DNA from: Maratus speciosus
Lineage: Eukaryota; Arthropoda; Arachnida; Araneae; Salticidae
NCBI GenBank assembly: GCA_963932465.1
Contig: OZ010793.1
Span: 259,065,196-259,129,195, forward strand
Direction: 5' to 3'
DNA: 64,000 nt
Shown: piece by piece, positions 57,501 through 60,484 of the stretch
How positions within the stretch are numbered: the stretch's first letter is position 1
How the letters are laid out: each line of letters starts with the position of its first letter
Notes under the pieces: model-generated
The model's input: the letters and a program-made list of their open reading frames with translations, nothing else
The model's database searches: none
Told to the model about the DNA's origin: nothing
Translations under genes and position numbers: made by a program

Positions 57501-59442
57501 TTTTTAAGAAATTATTTGAGTTTGCAGACAGTTTTACATTTTATTTAAGTCTGTAGACAAATTAATGAAATCGTCATTATTTATTCCCGTAAAAAAACAT
57601 TTATTTATTTAACTTTGAAAGGACTTGGAAACAAAAGTTAAAGGATAAAACAGTAAAATCAAAGCAAATGTCATTGTATTCATTTTTTAAACTCCTAAGT
57701 AATTAACTTTTGATTTGATACTTAAATTTTTATATTTTTTCCTAATGCGCAAATAAACTTTAGTAATATCAATTGTTACTTTTTTTCAGCAATTAAAATC
57801 TAGATTTAAACATGACCTCCATTAAGCGATCACCTCTTGGAGCGACCAATTTTTATTGGAACGGAGCGCGGTCGCTTTAGAGAGGTTTTACTGTATATAG
57901 GGTAAGATGTGCCAGTAATGGACACCCTTAATAAAAAAATATTTTAAAAAGAAATTCCTTCAGTTATAACTATTATATTCCAGTTTTTTTCCACTGTATT
58001 AACCTATCAACAATATTTAACCATTCATATAGTCTCATTTAAATATGAATCAAAATTTAATTTTAAATAACAGAAATATATTAAAACACCCAAAAGCCCA
58101 GTAATGGACACCCTCTGGCCCAGTAATGGACACCCCATAAAAAGTAATAATTGTTTTTATGACTATATTTAAAACTAGAATTTTATGAATATATACTAAT
58201 GAAACAAAATAGTTATTTTCAAATAAATTTAACAATTAGGATACCAGTAATTAATAAAATATTTGTGATAATCATTTACTGTTTGCATCAATTATTGTAA
58301 TTATCAGAAGATCGATGTTTTAATTATTTTAGATCGATAGTTTAAAATACTAAATATCAGGCAATTACAGCTATCAAATTATCGAAACAGTGAGGGATTT
58401 AAAAGGTATTTAAATAAAAAAAAGTTTTGGAATATTAGTGTTTAGTTTTGTCTCACTATTTTTAACAATTAATCTTCCAGAGACTACTTGATAACATCAT
58501 CATAATAATTTTAATATTACAAATATGAAAGAAATGATATTGTGAGTTGAATATTTTAAATACTAAATAAAATTCAAAATAAATCTGTAGACCTGATGTT
58601 TGAGGTCACTGATCTACAGATTTACTAGTATCATTAATATTACTTATAACTTTCATTATTACTTTTTTTTATTATTTGGTCAGAGGTGAATAAAGCAAAC
58701 ATTTGAGACAGAAAATAGATTTTTAATACTTCTGTAACTTAATTGATTTTATTTAAGCAGAGAGGGATTCTTTGACTATGCTCTTAAACAGTATTTTCTG
58801 CTCCCTGGCTGGTTTGATTGCCAGATTATAAAATATGCAAAGTACATATAACACAAGTAATATAAAAATGTTTTTAAAGTCAATTCCTACTTAGGTCATC
58901 AAAGTAAAATTTAATAGAATGATATATAAATGAATTAAACAAAGCCAGCTTTTAGCCTCTTCATTAAGATTTTCACTGAAAAACAGCAAAACTTTGAAAC
59001 ATTTTCTGTTTCGTGATTGGTTTGAAACATGCAAAGGAGAATTAGGAAAAAAATAAAGCTAAATATTTATTAGTTATTTTTTTTATTAACCAAAAACATC
59101 AAGGGGTGTCCATTACTGGCACATCTACCATATAATTATATTACTAAAAAAGATAGAAATAGAGTCGACCACTGATCCATGACAGGAGGAAAGTTTACAA
59201 TACTACATGAAAATTGTAAAAAAAAAAAATTGTGAAAGTTGTACATATTTGCAAAAATGAACAAAAAAGATATTCAGAACCAGAAGATATATAAATCGTC
59301 AAAGTTTTAAAATCTGCACTGAAAAATATAGAGAACGATAACTACAAAACTTACCTACACCATTCATGTCTTCTAATGGTCTCTTAGTACCACTTGTTAT
59401 GCTATTACTATCACTACCGGTAGAGTGGATTTTAGCCGCAAG
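6295..59442 (-). CDS. FUBP: FUBP/KHSRP/Psi-family KH-domain protein, seven internal exons (partial gene)
   Basis: Seven exons, all with AG acceptors and GT donors on the minus strand, join in phase into 203 residues. Residues 1-29 contain LAAKI and KRPLED, the N-terminal signature of FUBP proteins. KH1 covers about 58-126 with the GRGG loop at 74-77. KH2 starts near 144 with GKGG at 160-163 and then [11 protein letters not shown] and [13 protein letters not shown]. Known family members carry four KH domains plus a C-terminal Tyr-rich region. They bind single-stranded DNA or RNA in the nucleus and act in transcription (FUBP1), mRNA decay (KHSRP) or splicing (Drosophila Psi). The start exon and KH3-KH4 lie outside the window. 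SxSSG and DKMVG resemble FUBP3, but the paralogue cannot be settled from this part. Coding exons total 609 nt over 53 kb. Confidence 0.95.
6690..7580. repeat. two diverged direct copies of a ~215-bp segment
   Basis: 6690-6905 and 7376-7580 share GCAAAAAGTC, CAAGACTGAAAA and CAAGACTGA along their length, at about 690-bp spacing. The sequence between them (6945-7085) recurs at 16415-16545, including CCTACACCTGATTTGCAAAA. No coding capacity was recognised. Confidence 0.7.
7741..8811. mobile_element. CAGACCTGCCAAC-family composite element, eroded copy
   Basis: The left end is degraded (TTTGAAAATGAG then TTAAACTGGAGGTTGG). The right end reads CAACAGTTGGCAGCTCTG, against CAGTTGGCAGGTCTG in the better copy at 34759-37538. 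Internally it holds FR units, a poly-C tract at 8308-8325, the block GAATACTGCACAGCATTT and an old FR-carrier end (GGAACAGAATCACACC), in the same order as the other two copies. Confidence 0.7.
8090..8300. repeat. FR minisatellite array
   Basis: About seven diverged units in T-type orientation (for example GCGATCCTTTGACTAAA, ATCTTTTGGCAAAATT) inside the composite element. An 18-base C run follows directly. Confidence 0.75.
8826..9020. repeat. FR minisatellite array
   Basis: About six units including CAATCTTTTGACGAAATTCA and GATCTTTGACGAAATTCAC, T-type orientation, just outside the composite element that ends at 8811. Confidence 0.75.
9620..10502 (-). pseudogene. Tc1-like transposase, main part
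   Basis: Read on the minus strand, the sequence shows TVWKSLKSN (helix-turn-helix region), [10 protein letters not shown], then [15 protein letters not shown] with the middle catalytic Asp, [20 protein letters not shown], and finally [14 protein letters not shown], the Tc1 catalytic Glu block. These are in at least three frames and stops occur between them, so the gene is dead. The N-terminal coding piece is displaced to 14403-14483 by the insertion at 10503. Confidence 0.88.
10648..12203. mobile_element. CAGACCTGCCAAC-family composite element
   Basis: The left end is CAGACCTGCCAACCTTTGAA and the right end TAGCAGTTGGCAGGTATG, inverted. GGTATG flanks it on both sides (10642-10647 and 12204-12209), a 6-bp duplication. 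It carries an FR array at 10876-11545, then the GAATACTGCACAGCATTTTT block, then TTTTGGAACAGAATCACTCC, the terminal motif of the FR carrier. Confidence 0.85.
10876..11545. repeat. FR minisatellite array
   Basis: About 21 units of 27-33 bp in T-type orientation, moderately diverged, each with a form of TTTGACGAAATT and a following CGCGA or GCGAC. Confidence 0.9.
12363..12790. repeat. FR array with poly-G and poly-T tracts
   Basis: About 14 units in T-type orientation, interrupted by an 18-base G run (12462-12479) and a long T run near 12562-12587. It is followed by TTTTCGGAAAATTTGGACTA and GAATCACCCCTAG (to about 12876), the terminal motif of the FR carrier. Confidence 0.88.
12880..13590. other. 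spacer inside the nested stack
   Basis: Two FR units at 13043-13100. The segment 13120-13400 is locally GC-richer (CGACGTTTCGGAGCAGAGAC, CATCTGGCGGGG) and may be another element fragment. No coding sequence was recognised. Confidence 0.4.
13600..14075. repeat. FR minisatellite array, variant with GAGGAAATTCG
   Basis: About 16 units. Most carry TTTGAGGAAATTCGC or TTTAGAGGAAATTCGC in place of TTTGACGAAATT, and three consecutive units at about 13795-13870 are nearly identical. This is a local variant expansion of the FR repeat. Confidence 0.85.
14403..14483 (-). pseudogene. Tc1-like transposase, displaced N-terminal piece
   Basis: The minus-strand reading [17 protein letters not shown] then YKGAGKSE matches the start of Tc1 transposases. 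The reading continues in phase into the sequence just left of 10503 ([10 protein letters not shown]) once the 3.9-kb insertion is ignored, which fixes the empty site. Confidence 0.85.
14486..15183. mobile_element. pogo-like non-autonomous element
   Basis: The left end is CAGTACAGCCCCGATTATC; the right end, read in reverse, is CAGTAAAGCCCCGATTCG. TA flanks it at 14484-14485 and 15184-15185. At 698 bp it has no transposase domain. It lies inside the Tc1 element. Confidence 0.85.
15400..15700. repeat. TTCACAAAATT-rich dispersed repeat
   Basis: Repeated ACCCTTCACAAAATTCTT and related words occur, with TTCAATCTCTAAACTGAA and AAAACAGGAC near the end. The same ordered words occur at 44240-44600 inside the hAT element at 44008-45778, so this is probably an old fragment of that family. 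Confidence 0.55.
15835..16364. mobile_element. element with perfect CCTCCTGAGACC termini
   Basis: Perfect 12-bp inverted repeats CCTCCTGAGACC and GGTCTCAGGAGG are flanked by ATAT on both sides. Each half also holds a palindrome, CATCCATTTAAATGGATG near the left end and CATCCATTTAGATGGATG at about 16209. No coding sequence. Superfamily unresolved. Confidence 0.8.
16415..16545. repeat. copy of the 6945-7085 segment
   Basis: Shares ATTCATAATAGAA, TGCTAG, GAAATTCTTACAA and CCTACACCTGATTTGCAAAA with 6945-7085. Dispersed repeat fragment. Confidence 0.75.
16846..17150. repeat. large palindrome, ~100-bp arms
   Basis: The left arm TACTCACTCATGGAAGATGA and TTGCAAAATATTTTTATTAC matches the reverse of the right arm (ACTTACTCACAGACGATGAA; TTGCAAAATATTTTTGTTAC). 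The centre near 16995 is again palindromic (GCACTAATGCTACGAAAGCA). Weaker inverted matches (AAAGCGATATA at about 16702 and its reverse at about 18168) may be the outer ends of a larger foldback element. Confidence 0.8.
17300..18755. other. intronic sequence, no gene seen
   Basis: Mostly plain AT-rich sequence. 18036-18240 is less AT-rich and holds the reverse match to 16690-16790. 18435-18570 has poly-T, (ATT)n and degraded CTGATTxACAAAAT units that look like an ancient FR variant. Confidence 0.4.
18756..18921 (-). CDS. FUBP: FUBP exon: KH1 end, linker and first half of KH2
   Basis: A 166-nt exon starting in phase 2 and ending in phase 0. It encodes [13 protein letters not shown] (last helix of KH1), a Pro-rich linker, [17 protein letters not shown] and [10 protein letters not shown]. 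The acceptor is TTTATTCAG and the donor CAA/GTAAGT. The methionine upstream on the genomic strand lies in the intron and is not a start. A 19.5-kb intron separates it from exon 38417-38546. Confidence 0.97.
18922..20924. other. intronic sequence, no gene seen
   Basis: AT-rich with several poly-A stretches, a 17-base C run at 20853-20869 and no recognisable element ends. Confidence 0.5.
20930..21053. repeat. near-perfect hairpin, ~60-bp arms, 3-nt loop
   Basis: TCAGACAGACGTCTTTTTG, TATTATCCCTACACAATGCT, then GCT, then AGCATTGTGTAGGGATAATA and CAAAAAGACGTTCGTCTGAC. The arms differ at only about six positions. It could be a foldback MITE or a transcribed hairpin; the sequence does not decide. 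Confidence 0.9.
21740..22200. repeat. old FR-like array
   Basis: Units of about 35-45 bp with words such as CAGCTGACGAAATTTT, GATTGACAAAACTTG and GATTGACAAAATTCT, joined by CAGCATxxxATTG. They look like a strongly diverged relative of the FR repeat. A 13-base C run follows at 22224. Confidence 0.6.
22240..23370. other. intronic sequence, no gene seen
   Basis: AT-rich. Contains an (ATA)n run near 23085-23110 and TATATA at 23155-23170. No element ends or coding blocks were recognised. Confidence 0.5.
23376..23767. mobile_element. TTAA-flanked MITE, GGCTGTTCTCAA termini
   Basis: Left GGCTGTTCTCAAATGC and right (reversed) GGCTGTTCTCAACTGC are inverted repeats flanked by TTAA at 23372-23375 and 23768-23771. 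The TTAA target suggests piggyBac- or Kolobok-type mobilisation. Its right half recurs in reverse at 61723-61912. At 392 bp it is non-coding. Confidence 0.85.
23975..24300. repeat. GC-rich island, possible SINE or element fragment
   Basis: Much richer in G+C than its surroundings, ending at TATATATA. A 68-codon open frame on the minus strand (24092-24298) looks accidental. TGGTTCATCGAAC resembles a Pol III B box only loosely. No known RNA gene was recognised. Confidence 0.35.
24640..24830. repeat. GCCAAGTTGGC inverted-repeat cluster
   Basis: The palindromic words GCCAAGTTGGC, CGCCAAATTTGGCGATAT and GCCAAGTTGGCAAC occur within 100 bp, probably one end of an old foldback element. It follows a remnant with ATTCGGC words at 24345-24420. 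Confidence 0.5.
24840..26540. other. intronic sequence, no gene seen
   Basis: AT-rich unique-looking sequence. Short open frames, such as 25763-25951 on the minus strand, show no recognisable domain. Confidence 0.5.
26542..26993. mobile_element. foldback MITE, AAGGTGGCCATAATTAA termini
   Basis: The left arm starts AAGGTGGCCATAATTAA and includes GTGTTCTGTAGC and ATCTAATTGA. The right arm read in reverse starts AAGGTGGCTATAATTAA and includes the same words. The arms reach to about 26720 and from about 26795, so nearly the whole element folds back. A 20-base T run sits in the right arm. Confidence 0.88.
27000..28800. other. intronic sequence, no gene seen
   Basis: AT-rich with a poly-A run near 27307-27327. 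A short repeated word TTAATATGC near 28035-28080 may be an element scar. Confidence 0.5.
28804..28985. mobile_element. short MITE, CAGTAAAATCTCGATCTATC end
   Basis: The left end CAGTAAAATCTCGATCTATC matches the reverse of the right end (GATAGATCAAGG...GCAGTG), with gaps. About 182 bp, followed by TA. The interior is partly palindromic around AAATAGAGATAGATTC. Confidence 0.5.
29000..33350. other. intronic sequence, mostly repeat-free
   Basis: Long AT-rich stretch with poly-A/T runs (30190, 31268, 32770) but few recognisable transposon ends. 31530-31640 is locally less AT-rich with no recognised function. A possible cryptic exon lies at 30362-30413. Confidence 0.5.
30362..30413 (-). other. possible cryptic (poison) exon in the FUBP KH1-KH2 intron
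   Basis: Minus strand: a TTTTAACAG acceptor, 52 nt, then the donor CAG/GTAAGG. In the phase left by exon 38417-38546 it reads [17 protein letters not shown] without a stop. Because 52 is not a multiple of 3, the next exon would be shifted and meets TGA after seven codons. Inclusion would truncate the protein between KH1 and KH2. Purely predicted from splice-site strength. Confidence 0.35.
33360..34275. mobile_element. foldback element with ~170-bp inverted arms
   Basis: The left arm (to 33541) includes AACTGGTCTGCCCAGTCA, ACCTGCAGA and GGTTGATTGGTAGG. The right arm (34039-34275) read in reverse has AACTGGTCTGCCTAGTCA, ACCTGCAGA and TGTTGATTGGTAGA. The inserted MITE at 33542-34038 separates the arms. 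Outer boundaries are approximate. Confidence 0.8.
33542..34038. mobile_element. hAT-like MITE, CAGGGGTCGATGCAAG termini, 5-bp duplication
   Basis: The left end CAGGGGTCGATGCAAGATTT is inverted at the right end (CCTGGATCGATGCCTG). TAATG flanks both sides exactly. The interior has four tandem copies of a ~39-bp unit with GGAATTTTGTGAAGGGGCCT near 33850-34010 and a 35-base T run. A second copy is at 39278-39702 and a reversed fragment at 46854-47200. Confidence 0.88.
35015..35165. repeat. short FR array
   Basis: About five degraded T-type units (for example AAATTTTGACGAAATTATCG) at the position where the sister copy at 10876-11545 has about twenty, so array length differs between copies. Confidence 0.75.
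35548..37420. mobile_element. nested insertion with 147-bp tandem repeats and terminal hairpin
   Basis: Alignment with the empty copy at 12040-12130 places extra sequence between AGAAACAAA and AATGCCTTTTTTT. The right end forms a 10-bp stem, AGGGTTTCGT and ACGAAACCCT, around a 7-nt loop, preceded by GTGACGGACAGACAAAAG. The left part has AGAGGGTTTTGTTT. Class unresolved; a Helitron-like 3' hairpin is one possibility. A further insertion seems to sit at about 36660-37250. Confidence 0.6.
35930..36657. repeat. tandem repeat, ~147-bp period, five units
   Basis: GGGTTAA starts at 36074, 36221, 36367 and 36515. Each unit includes TTTATxATTTG, AGCTATAAGTATGCA and GAAAGAATTG. A sixth unit is at 37255-37345 beyond an interruption. 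No open frame runs through the units. Confidence 0.9.
37885..38225. mobile_element. foldback MITE, arms ~150 bp
   Basis: Left: AATGTTAACACTATGGGAA, TTTTTTTTGCATAGGATA, GGGCTAGTTTTTACTTTT. Right, read in reverse: AATGTTAAGTCTATGGGAA, TTTTTGCATAGGATA, AGGCTAGTTTTTACTTTT. The centre is near 38065. No coding sequence. It lies 190 bp from the donor of FUBP exon 38417-38546. Confidence 0.85.
38417..38546 (-). CDS. FUBP: FUBP exon: core of KH1
   Basis: A 130-nt exon. With the preceding base it encodes [28 protein letters not shown] and [12 protein letters not shown], i.e. the GXXG loop, helix, beta2 and beta3 of KH1. The acceptor is TTTTTTAG and the donor ACA/GTAAGT. Strongest match of all exons to FUBP-family KH1. 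Confidence 0.97.
39278..39702. mobile_element. hAT-like MITE, CAGGGGTCGATACAGG termini, 5-bp duplication
   Basis: CAGGGGTCGATACAGGATTT at the left and CCTGGATCGACCCCTG at the right, with AAATT on both sides. It holds tandem GAAGGGxCCxATTTTATTAA units like those at 33850-34010. It lies 177 bp from FUBP exon 39879-39943. Confidence 0.9.
39879..39943 (-). CDS. FUBP: FUBP exon: start of KH1
   Basis: A 65-nt exon encoding [20 protein letters not shown] and the following Leu. VPDKMVG is the beta1 strand leading into the KH1 GXXG loop. The acceptor is CCAAATAG and the donor TAA/GTAAGT. Both junctions keep the frame. Confidence 0.95.
40198..40222 (-). CDS. FUBP: FUBP microexon, 25 nt
   Basis: Encodes SYGQGMNQ with split codons at each end. 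The acceptor has a 16-base T tract then CAG; the donor is AAG/GTGAGT. Corresponds to the DSFG/DSYG stretch between KRPLED and KH1 in the family. Skipping it would break the frame (25 nt). Confidence 0.85.
40341..40362 (+). repeat. 22-base G homopolymer
   Basis: In the FUBP sense orientation this is a C22 tract ending 118 nt upstream of the 25-nt microexon. Unusually long for such an AT-rich region; length may be an assembly approximation. Confidence 0.95.
40790..41425. repeat. FR array, highly homogeneous
   Basis: Two blocks. 40825-40980 has about five 31-bp units with AACGGxCGCGTTAAAAATCG-type sequence. 41002-41425 has about fifteen nearly identical 28-30-bp units with AATTTCGTCAAAGGGTCGCG, differing mostly in A-run length. 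All three forward frames are largely stop-free, so long spurious proteins (174 and 173 codons) can be read. Confidence 0.97.
41590..41710. repeat. FR-carrier right terminal segment
   Basis: GCTGTAACCTTTCAGAAAAT ... ACTCAGAATCACTCCTG. The same ordered words end the array at 56390-56455. Read in reverse, the end CAGGAGTGATTCTGAG matches the opposite end (CAGGGATGATTCTG at 46421), which defines a carrier element. Confidence 0.75.
42088..42273. mobile_element. MITE with 9-bp duplication, GCACAGATGTCAT termini
   Basis: Left GCACAGATGTCATATTGG and right, in reverse, GGCACAGATGTCATGTACAT. TAACAAACT is duplicated exactly at 42079-42087 and 42274-42282. A 9-bp duplication is typical of Mutator-like elements. 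186 bp, non-coding. Confidence 0.82.
42673..42708 (-). CDS. FUBP: FUBP microexon, 36 nt
   Basis: Encodes (D)[11 protein letters not shown], following [10 protein letters not shown] in phase; FUBP1 has a comparable DxxDAKK stretch. The acceptor is CCTTTTAG and the donor ATT/GTAAGT. 36 nt keeps the frame if skipped, so it could be optional. Confidence 0.88.
42790..43550. other. intronic repeats: element ends and homopolymers
   Basis: CTATACCTGCCAACTTTTGA at 42799 is a stray end of the CAGACCTGCCAAC family. 42855-42950 has repeated AGTAGCCAGT words around a palindrome. A C run and then a long T run lie at 43167-43211. CAGGGTTGGCAAGTTT at 43290 resembles another hAT-like terminus without a partner. 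Confidence 0.5.
43560..44007 (+). pseudogene. piggyBac-like transposase C-terminal remnant
   Basis: DYNQ, then [20 protein letters not shown] and [37 protein letters not shown], then after a frameshift near 43785 the Cys-rich tail [20 protein letters not shown] and [18 protein letters not shown]. These are the end of the DDD domain and the C-terminal zinc-binding domain of PGBD4-type piggyBac transposases. The N-terminal two-thirds is missing. The reading is cut at 44008 by a hAT element and resumes at 45787, reaching a stop at 45798-45800. Confidence 0.9.
44008..45778. mobile_element. non-autonomous hAT element, TAGAGATG termini, 8-bp duplication
   Basis: Left TAGAGATGGGAATGCTCGG, right in reverse TAGAGATGTAAATTTTCCGG. 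CACATTAC is duplicated exactly at 44000-44007 and 45779-45786, and the piggyBac reading is restored across the empty site. No transposase is encoded in the 1771 bp. 44240-44600 resembles 15400-15700. Confidence 0.93.
45801..46420. other. intronic spacer with a GC-rich patch
   Basis: 46140-46275 is GC-rich (GGGCCCGTGGAGTAGATC, CGGTAGTCCCGAACGGCAG) and unassigned. 46281-46330 (CATGCCGTGCGCGGAAAATT) matches 40685-40740, so the GC patch adjoins a repeat also found in the foldback element. Confidence 0.45.
46854..47200. mobile_element. fragment of the CAGGGGTCGAT MITE family
   Basis: CAGGAGTCGATCCAAG, then AGGCCTATTTAGGACC and ATAAAATTCCACTTAATGAA: the reverse of the right half of the elements at 33542 and 39278. 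The inner boundary is unclear. Confidence 0.65.
47683..50052 (-). CDS. hAT-superfamily transposase, intact, 789 residues
   Basis: A single uninterrupted frame from ATG (50050-50052) to a stop at 47683. Residues 38-64 form a C2H2/BED-like DNA-binding finger (C38, C41, H58, H64). The RNase-H-like core shows LAFDEST with D178, CLSMDNP with D245, CNLHVAN with H274 and SRW at 332-334, positions typical of hAT enzymes. [13 protein letters not shown] at 605-617 is the hAT dimerisation hallmark. The last 120 residues (about 664-785) are Lys/Glu-rich coiled coil, an extension beyond the usual hAT end. The family cuts and pastes DNA via terminal repeats in the nucleus. The catalytic Glu was not pinned down. 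The intact frame suggests recent activity or domestication; the flanking terminal repeats favour the first. Confidence 0.92.
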   Translation of the reverse strand: MPKGLTKYQDSWLQKELDGVLIGKWLEAVSGDAYSARCILCSEEFEISGSGICQVRSHHKGKKHRLKFNARFKNKSLFKTVEDQSDANSGALSQQNQVLKSETLWALHVANENFSFKSCTETLDLIKEMFPDSAIASSMKLKEKKVAYVIKHGISKYFEKCLIKDIADSSPGITLAFDESTNVQTKRQMDIYARYWSKEFNLVTCRYLKSVFLGHATADIILKELLDAVSAFDIPLSKIICLSMDNPNVNKSVLKKFSEEIGNALLPIGACNLHVANNAFKTFLNALNINFDELANDVYFFLKNSAVRREDYKCVEEITQETAHFLLKHVNSRWLSAGPVAQRLVEQWANILEYFLNFLPKQKLLEKQLTASSRYQRICKSLKDPSTQCYLAFIAYTHKHFENFSLCFQSKDPKIHLLYKEMNKLIRHIMVLFLKDDIISAKEGSELKDIDVENSSNWKKLNSVEIGMSAKGHLSEVNQNDKKNFLLNVRSALIKTVSYLKSNLPFSDQFFKDLEIFYPVLPDNSKGSSIHAVTRIARYLNFPDNVIDSIREEWKIFCFDIAAHEKLSELSESMRIDEYWRELFLLKDNCSRLKYANLIKKVFILPHGNSDPERGFSINKAMVNINHNDETIVSLRVIKDTIQSYGGVLNVPITLSLLKSVKDSHKSYLEHTQKLKEEEEKLEKEKKQMKKEELEKDEAKKRKNDLDLQISENNQMINKLKKNKEAALGLIKEGTERLAKAALTQNSVEISVSQNLISEGTQQLQKLEKELSVFETEKEKVLKKRLKIN
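50585..51225. repeat. FR minisatellite array, A-type orientation
   Basis: About 22 units (for example AATTTCGTCAAAGGATCACG, GCAAATTTCGCCAAAGGATC), moderately diverged. It continues the carrier interrupted by the hAT element. Confidence 0.92.
51226..51640. repeat. fragment shared with the TTAA foldback element
   Basis: 51415-51640 matches 41720-41940 over its length, including AACATTAAATTAATTTGCAG, AAAGTTTTTGACCCAATATT and GCGCAGAAAGTTTTTGG. 51226-51390 is not recognised; it reads open on both strands without a known domain. Confidence 0.75.
51640..51800. repeat. short FR array
   Basis: Five units with AATTTCGTCAAAAGG or AATTCCGTCAAAAGATAG, A-type orientation, after the shared segment. Confidence 0.8.
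51810..52740. other. intronic sequence, no gene seen
   Basis: AT-rich, with one T run at 52612-52636. No open frame or element ends were recognised. Confidence 0.5.
52750..53030. repeat. reverse copy of the GGAGC-rich element
   Basis: GGTGACCCGGAGCCGAACAA and TTTTTGATGCTCCAGCTCCG match the right end of 4893-5513 in reverse, followed by CTCACAAATTCTTTCTTCCT. Truncated on the inner side. Confidence 0.8.
53147..53265. repeat. dispersed repeat shared with 2064-2160
   Basis: GTAGCAGAAACAGTGCAGCA and GCTGCAGATTA with the same spacing as at 2070-2115. Later CTGCAGACTGATGCAGAAAA may be the distant partner end. Confidence 0.65.
53590..53757. repeat. GGCC-rich repeat
   Basis: Repeated GGCCAGGCC and GGCCGGGCC words and GAAATTTTTTTTTGG stand out by GC content. 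It abuts the Tigger fragment exactly at 53757, so it is probably the end of another element inserted there. Confidence 0.5.
53758..54280 (-). pseudogene. second Tigger transposase copy, broken
   Basis: On the minus strand, 54280-54076 reads [10 protein letters not shown] and LLIDNAP, then [13 protein letters not shown] and [13 protein letters not shown], parallel to 328-530. 53758-53845 matches 995-1085 ([17 protein letters not shown]). Codons between are deleted and a TTAA-targeted MITE interrupts it. The promoter-side end is at 56585-56757. Confidence 0.82.
53878..54070. mobile_element. piggyBac-like MITE, CACTAGAAAGAC termini
   Basis: Left CACTAGAAAGACGG, right in reverse CACTAAAAAGACTGGG, with TTAA on both sides (53874-53877, 54071-54074). 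The intact Tigger copy at 531-545 shows the empty TTAA site (GAACATTAAG). 193 bp, non-coding. Confidence 0.9.
54281..54483. other. element end inserted in Tigger
   Basis: CAGGGGTGCAGAATATGTCC begins exactly where the Tigger match stops, a hAT-like terminus. GATCCGGCGATCTAGGATCG is an internal palindrome. The partner end near 56577 was not clear. Confidence 0.5.
54484..56455. mobile_element. FR carrier, most complete copy
   Basis: The left terminal CATCGGGTGATTCGGTTCCG, then AAGGCATTCGGTTCCG, leads into the array. The right terminal TTTCAGAAAATTTGATGTGA, then CTCAGAATCACCTCTG, matches the one at 41710. Ends are inverted around GTGATTCxG. A target duplication could not be read. Confidence 0.7.
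54570..56335. repeat. largest FR minisatellite array (~1.77 kb)
   Basis: About 58 units, mostly 29-31 bp, with AATTTCGTCAAAAGATCGCG and spacers AACAACCGC or ATGAACGCA. Higher-order structure is visible: GGCGATATAACAGCGAATTT repeats three times at 55085-55180, and about 55190-55440 is re-copied at 55440-55680. Confidence 0.97.
56585..56757 (-). mobile_element. Tigger element 5' end, reverse
   Basis: Reads in reverse as the first ~200 bp of the element at 101: GGAACCCCGTTAATTCGGAT, CATTTATTTCATCCACG, GAATACCTTAAGCATTCTTA. It joins logically to 54280, with the FR carrier and more inserted between. Confidence 0.85.
56986..57340. mobile_element. internally deleted relative of the autonomous hAT
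   Basis: CAGGACTTAGCACTAGGATT, then CAAAATTTTAGGGGCA and GATATTTTTAACATTATAAA, match the left end at 46466. TGTTCTCGGTGAACCTAG at 57312 matches 50236 (CGTTCTCAGTGAATTAG). The transposase gene is missing, as in non-autonomous copies. Confidence 0.7.
57390..57560. repeat. dispersed repeat, uninterrupted copy
   Basis: CATGTAACGTAATGTGAGG through AATTTTTAAGAAATTATTTG and CAGACAGTTTTACATTTTAT. The copy at 2310-3150 is cut in two by the MITE at 2489-3007. Confidence 0.8.
57809..57893. mobile_element. solitary DNA-transposon end, CAGTAAAACCTCTC
   Basis: Reads in reverse as CAGTAAAACCTCTCTAAAGC followed by GACCGCGCTCCGTTCC, ending at a TA. Pogo/Tigger-style terminus. No partner end was seen in the window. 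Confidence 0.55.
57900..59129. mobile_element. 1.23-kb inverted-repeat element, GATGTGCCAGTAATGGACA ends
   Basis: Left GGGTAAGATGTGCCAGTAAT, right in reverse GGTAGATGTGCCAGTAATGG. ATA flanks both sides. The motif CAGTAATGGACACCC recurs twice at about 58090-58135. No transposase frame. A 3-bp duplication and GG ends would fit PIF/Harbinger, but only weakly. Confidence 0.8.
59355..59442 (-). CDS. FUBP: FUBP exon: N-terminal region with KRPLED
   Basis: An 88-nt exon, phase 0 in and phase 1 out. Encodes [14 protein letters not shown] and [14 protein letters not shown], matching the (R)QIAAKI...QKRPLED signature. The acceptor is TTGTTTAG and the donor GTAG/GTAAGT. The preceding start exon was not found up to 64000. 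A 16.6-kb intron follows. Confidence 0.95.
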
Positions 59443-59819
59443 CTAAACAACAGAATGAATTAATAAAAGTTAATGCATAAAAGAACAAAGCATACATGAA
59501 AAAAGTTTCAGTAAAACATTCTATTCAACCATGCAAATATTGGGAGAATTTAATGCTACACAATATCATTAAGGAGTTATGCAGAATTTCTTTTTTCATC
59601 TAACATTTTTAAAGTATATTATATAATAAAACTTGTTTCCAGCCAGGTTTCATGCTAATAAAAAGGGAAAATTTGTGCTGTCCTTTGAGAAAAAACTTTT
59701 CTCTATACATAAAGTATAAATATACTCTATACACAGCGATGACACGGACGCACTATAGCGCGTAAATGATGCAAAAAATCAGAGACAGAAAGCAAAAAAA
59801 TAGCTCTTATGCATCCCGT

Positions 59820-60285
59820 GGGACACATAATTTCGTCAAAAAATCGTGTAAAAAAGCAGATTTTTGCTGAAGGATTGCAAAAAATAGTGCAAATTTCATC
59901 AAAATATCGCAGAAAAAACACGATCTTCGTCAAAAAGTTGCAGAAAAAAGCCGATTTTCGTCAAAGGATCACAAAAAATAGCAAATTTCATCAAAATATC
60001 GCGGAAAAAATGTAATATTCGTAAAAGGGTCGTAAAAAATAGAGTATTTCGTCAAAAGTTGCAAGAAATGCGCAAATTTCATCAAAATATCACGAAAAAA
60101 ACTCACTATTTTCGTAAAAAGGCCGCGAAAAATAGCATATTTCGTCAAAAGATAGTAAAAAAATAACGAATTTCGTCAAAGCATCGCAGAAAAAATATGA
60201 TTTTCATAACAGGTTCGCGAAAAAATAGCGAATTTCTTTAAAGGATTGCAGAAAAAACGCGAATTTAGTCAAAGCATCCAAAGCA
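59820..60285. repeat. FR minisatellite array, A-type orientation
   Basis: About 15 diverged units (AATTTCGTCAAAAAATCGTG, CAAATTTCATCAAAATATCG). No carrier end was recognised beside it. Confidence 0.88.
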
Positions 60286-60484
60286 CCAAAAAAGATGTGC
60301 AAACCAAACTCATAGGTAGAACATTCATAAAATGGAATTTTTTTAAAAATGAGATTCTGTAAAATACAGCATGATTTCAGTGTACTTTAATGTTTTCAGG
60401 GGGTGGACCAGTGACCCTCCCTTCTTACTGCATTGAAATGTCTCCCACCTTTTGAAGATTTATGATTTGATGCTTGATTTAGAC

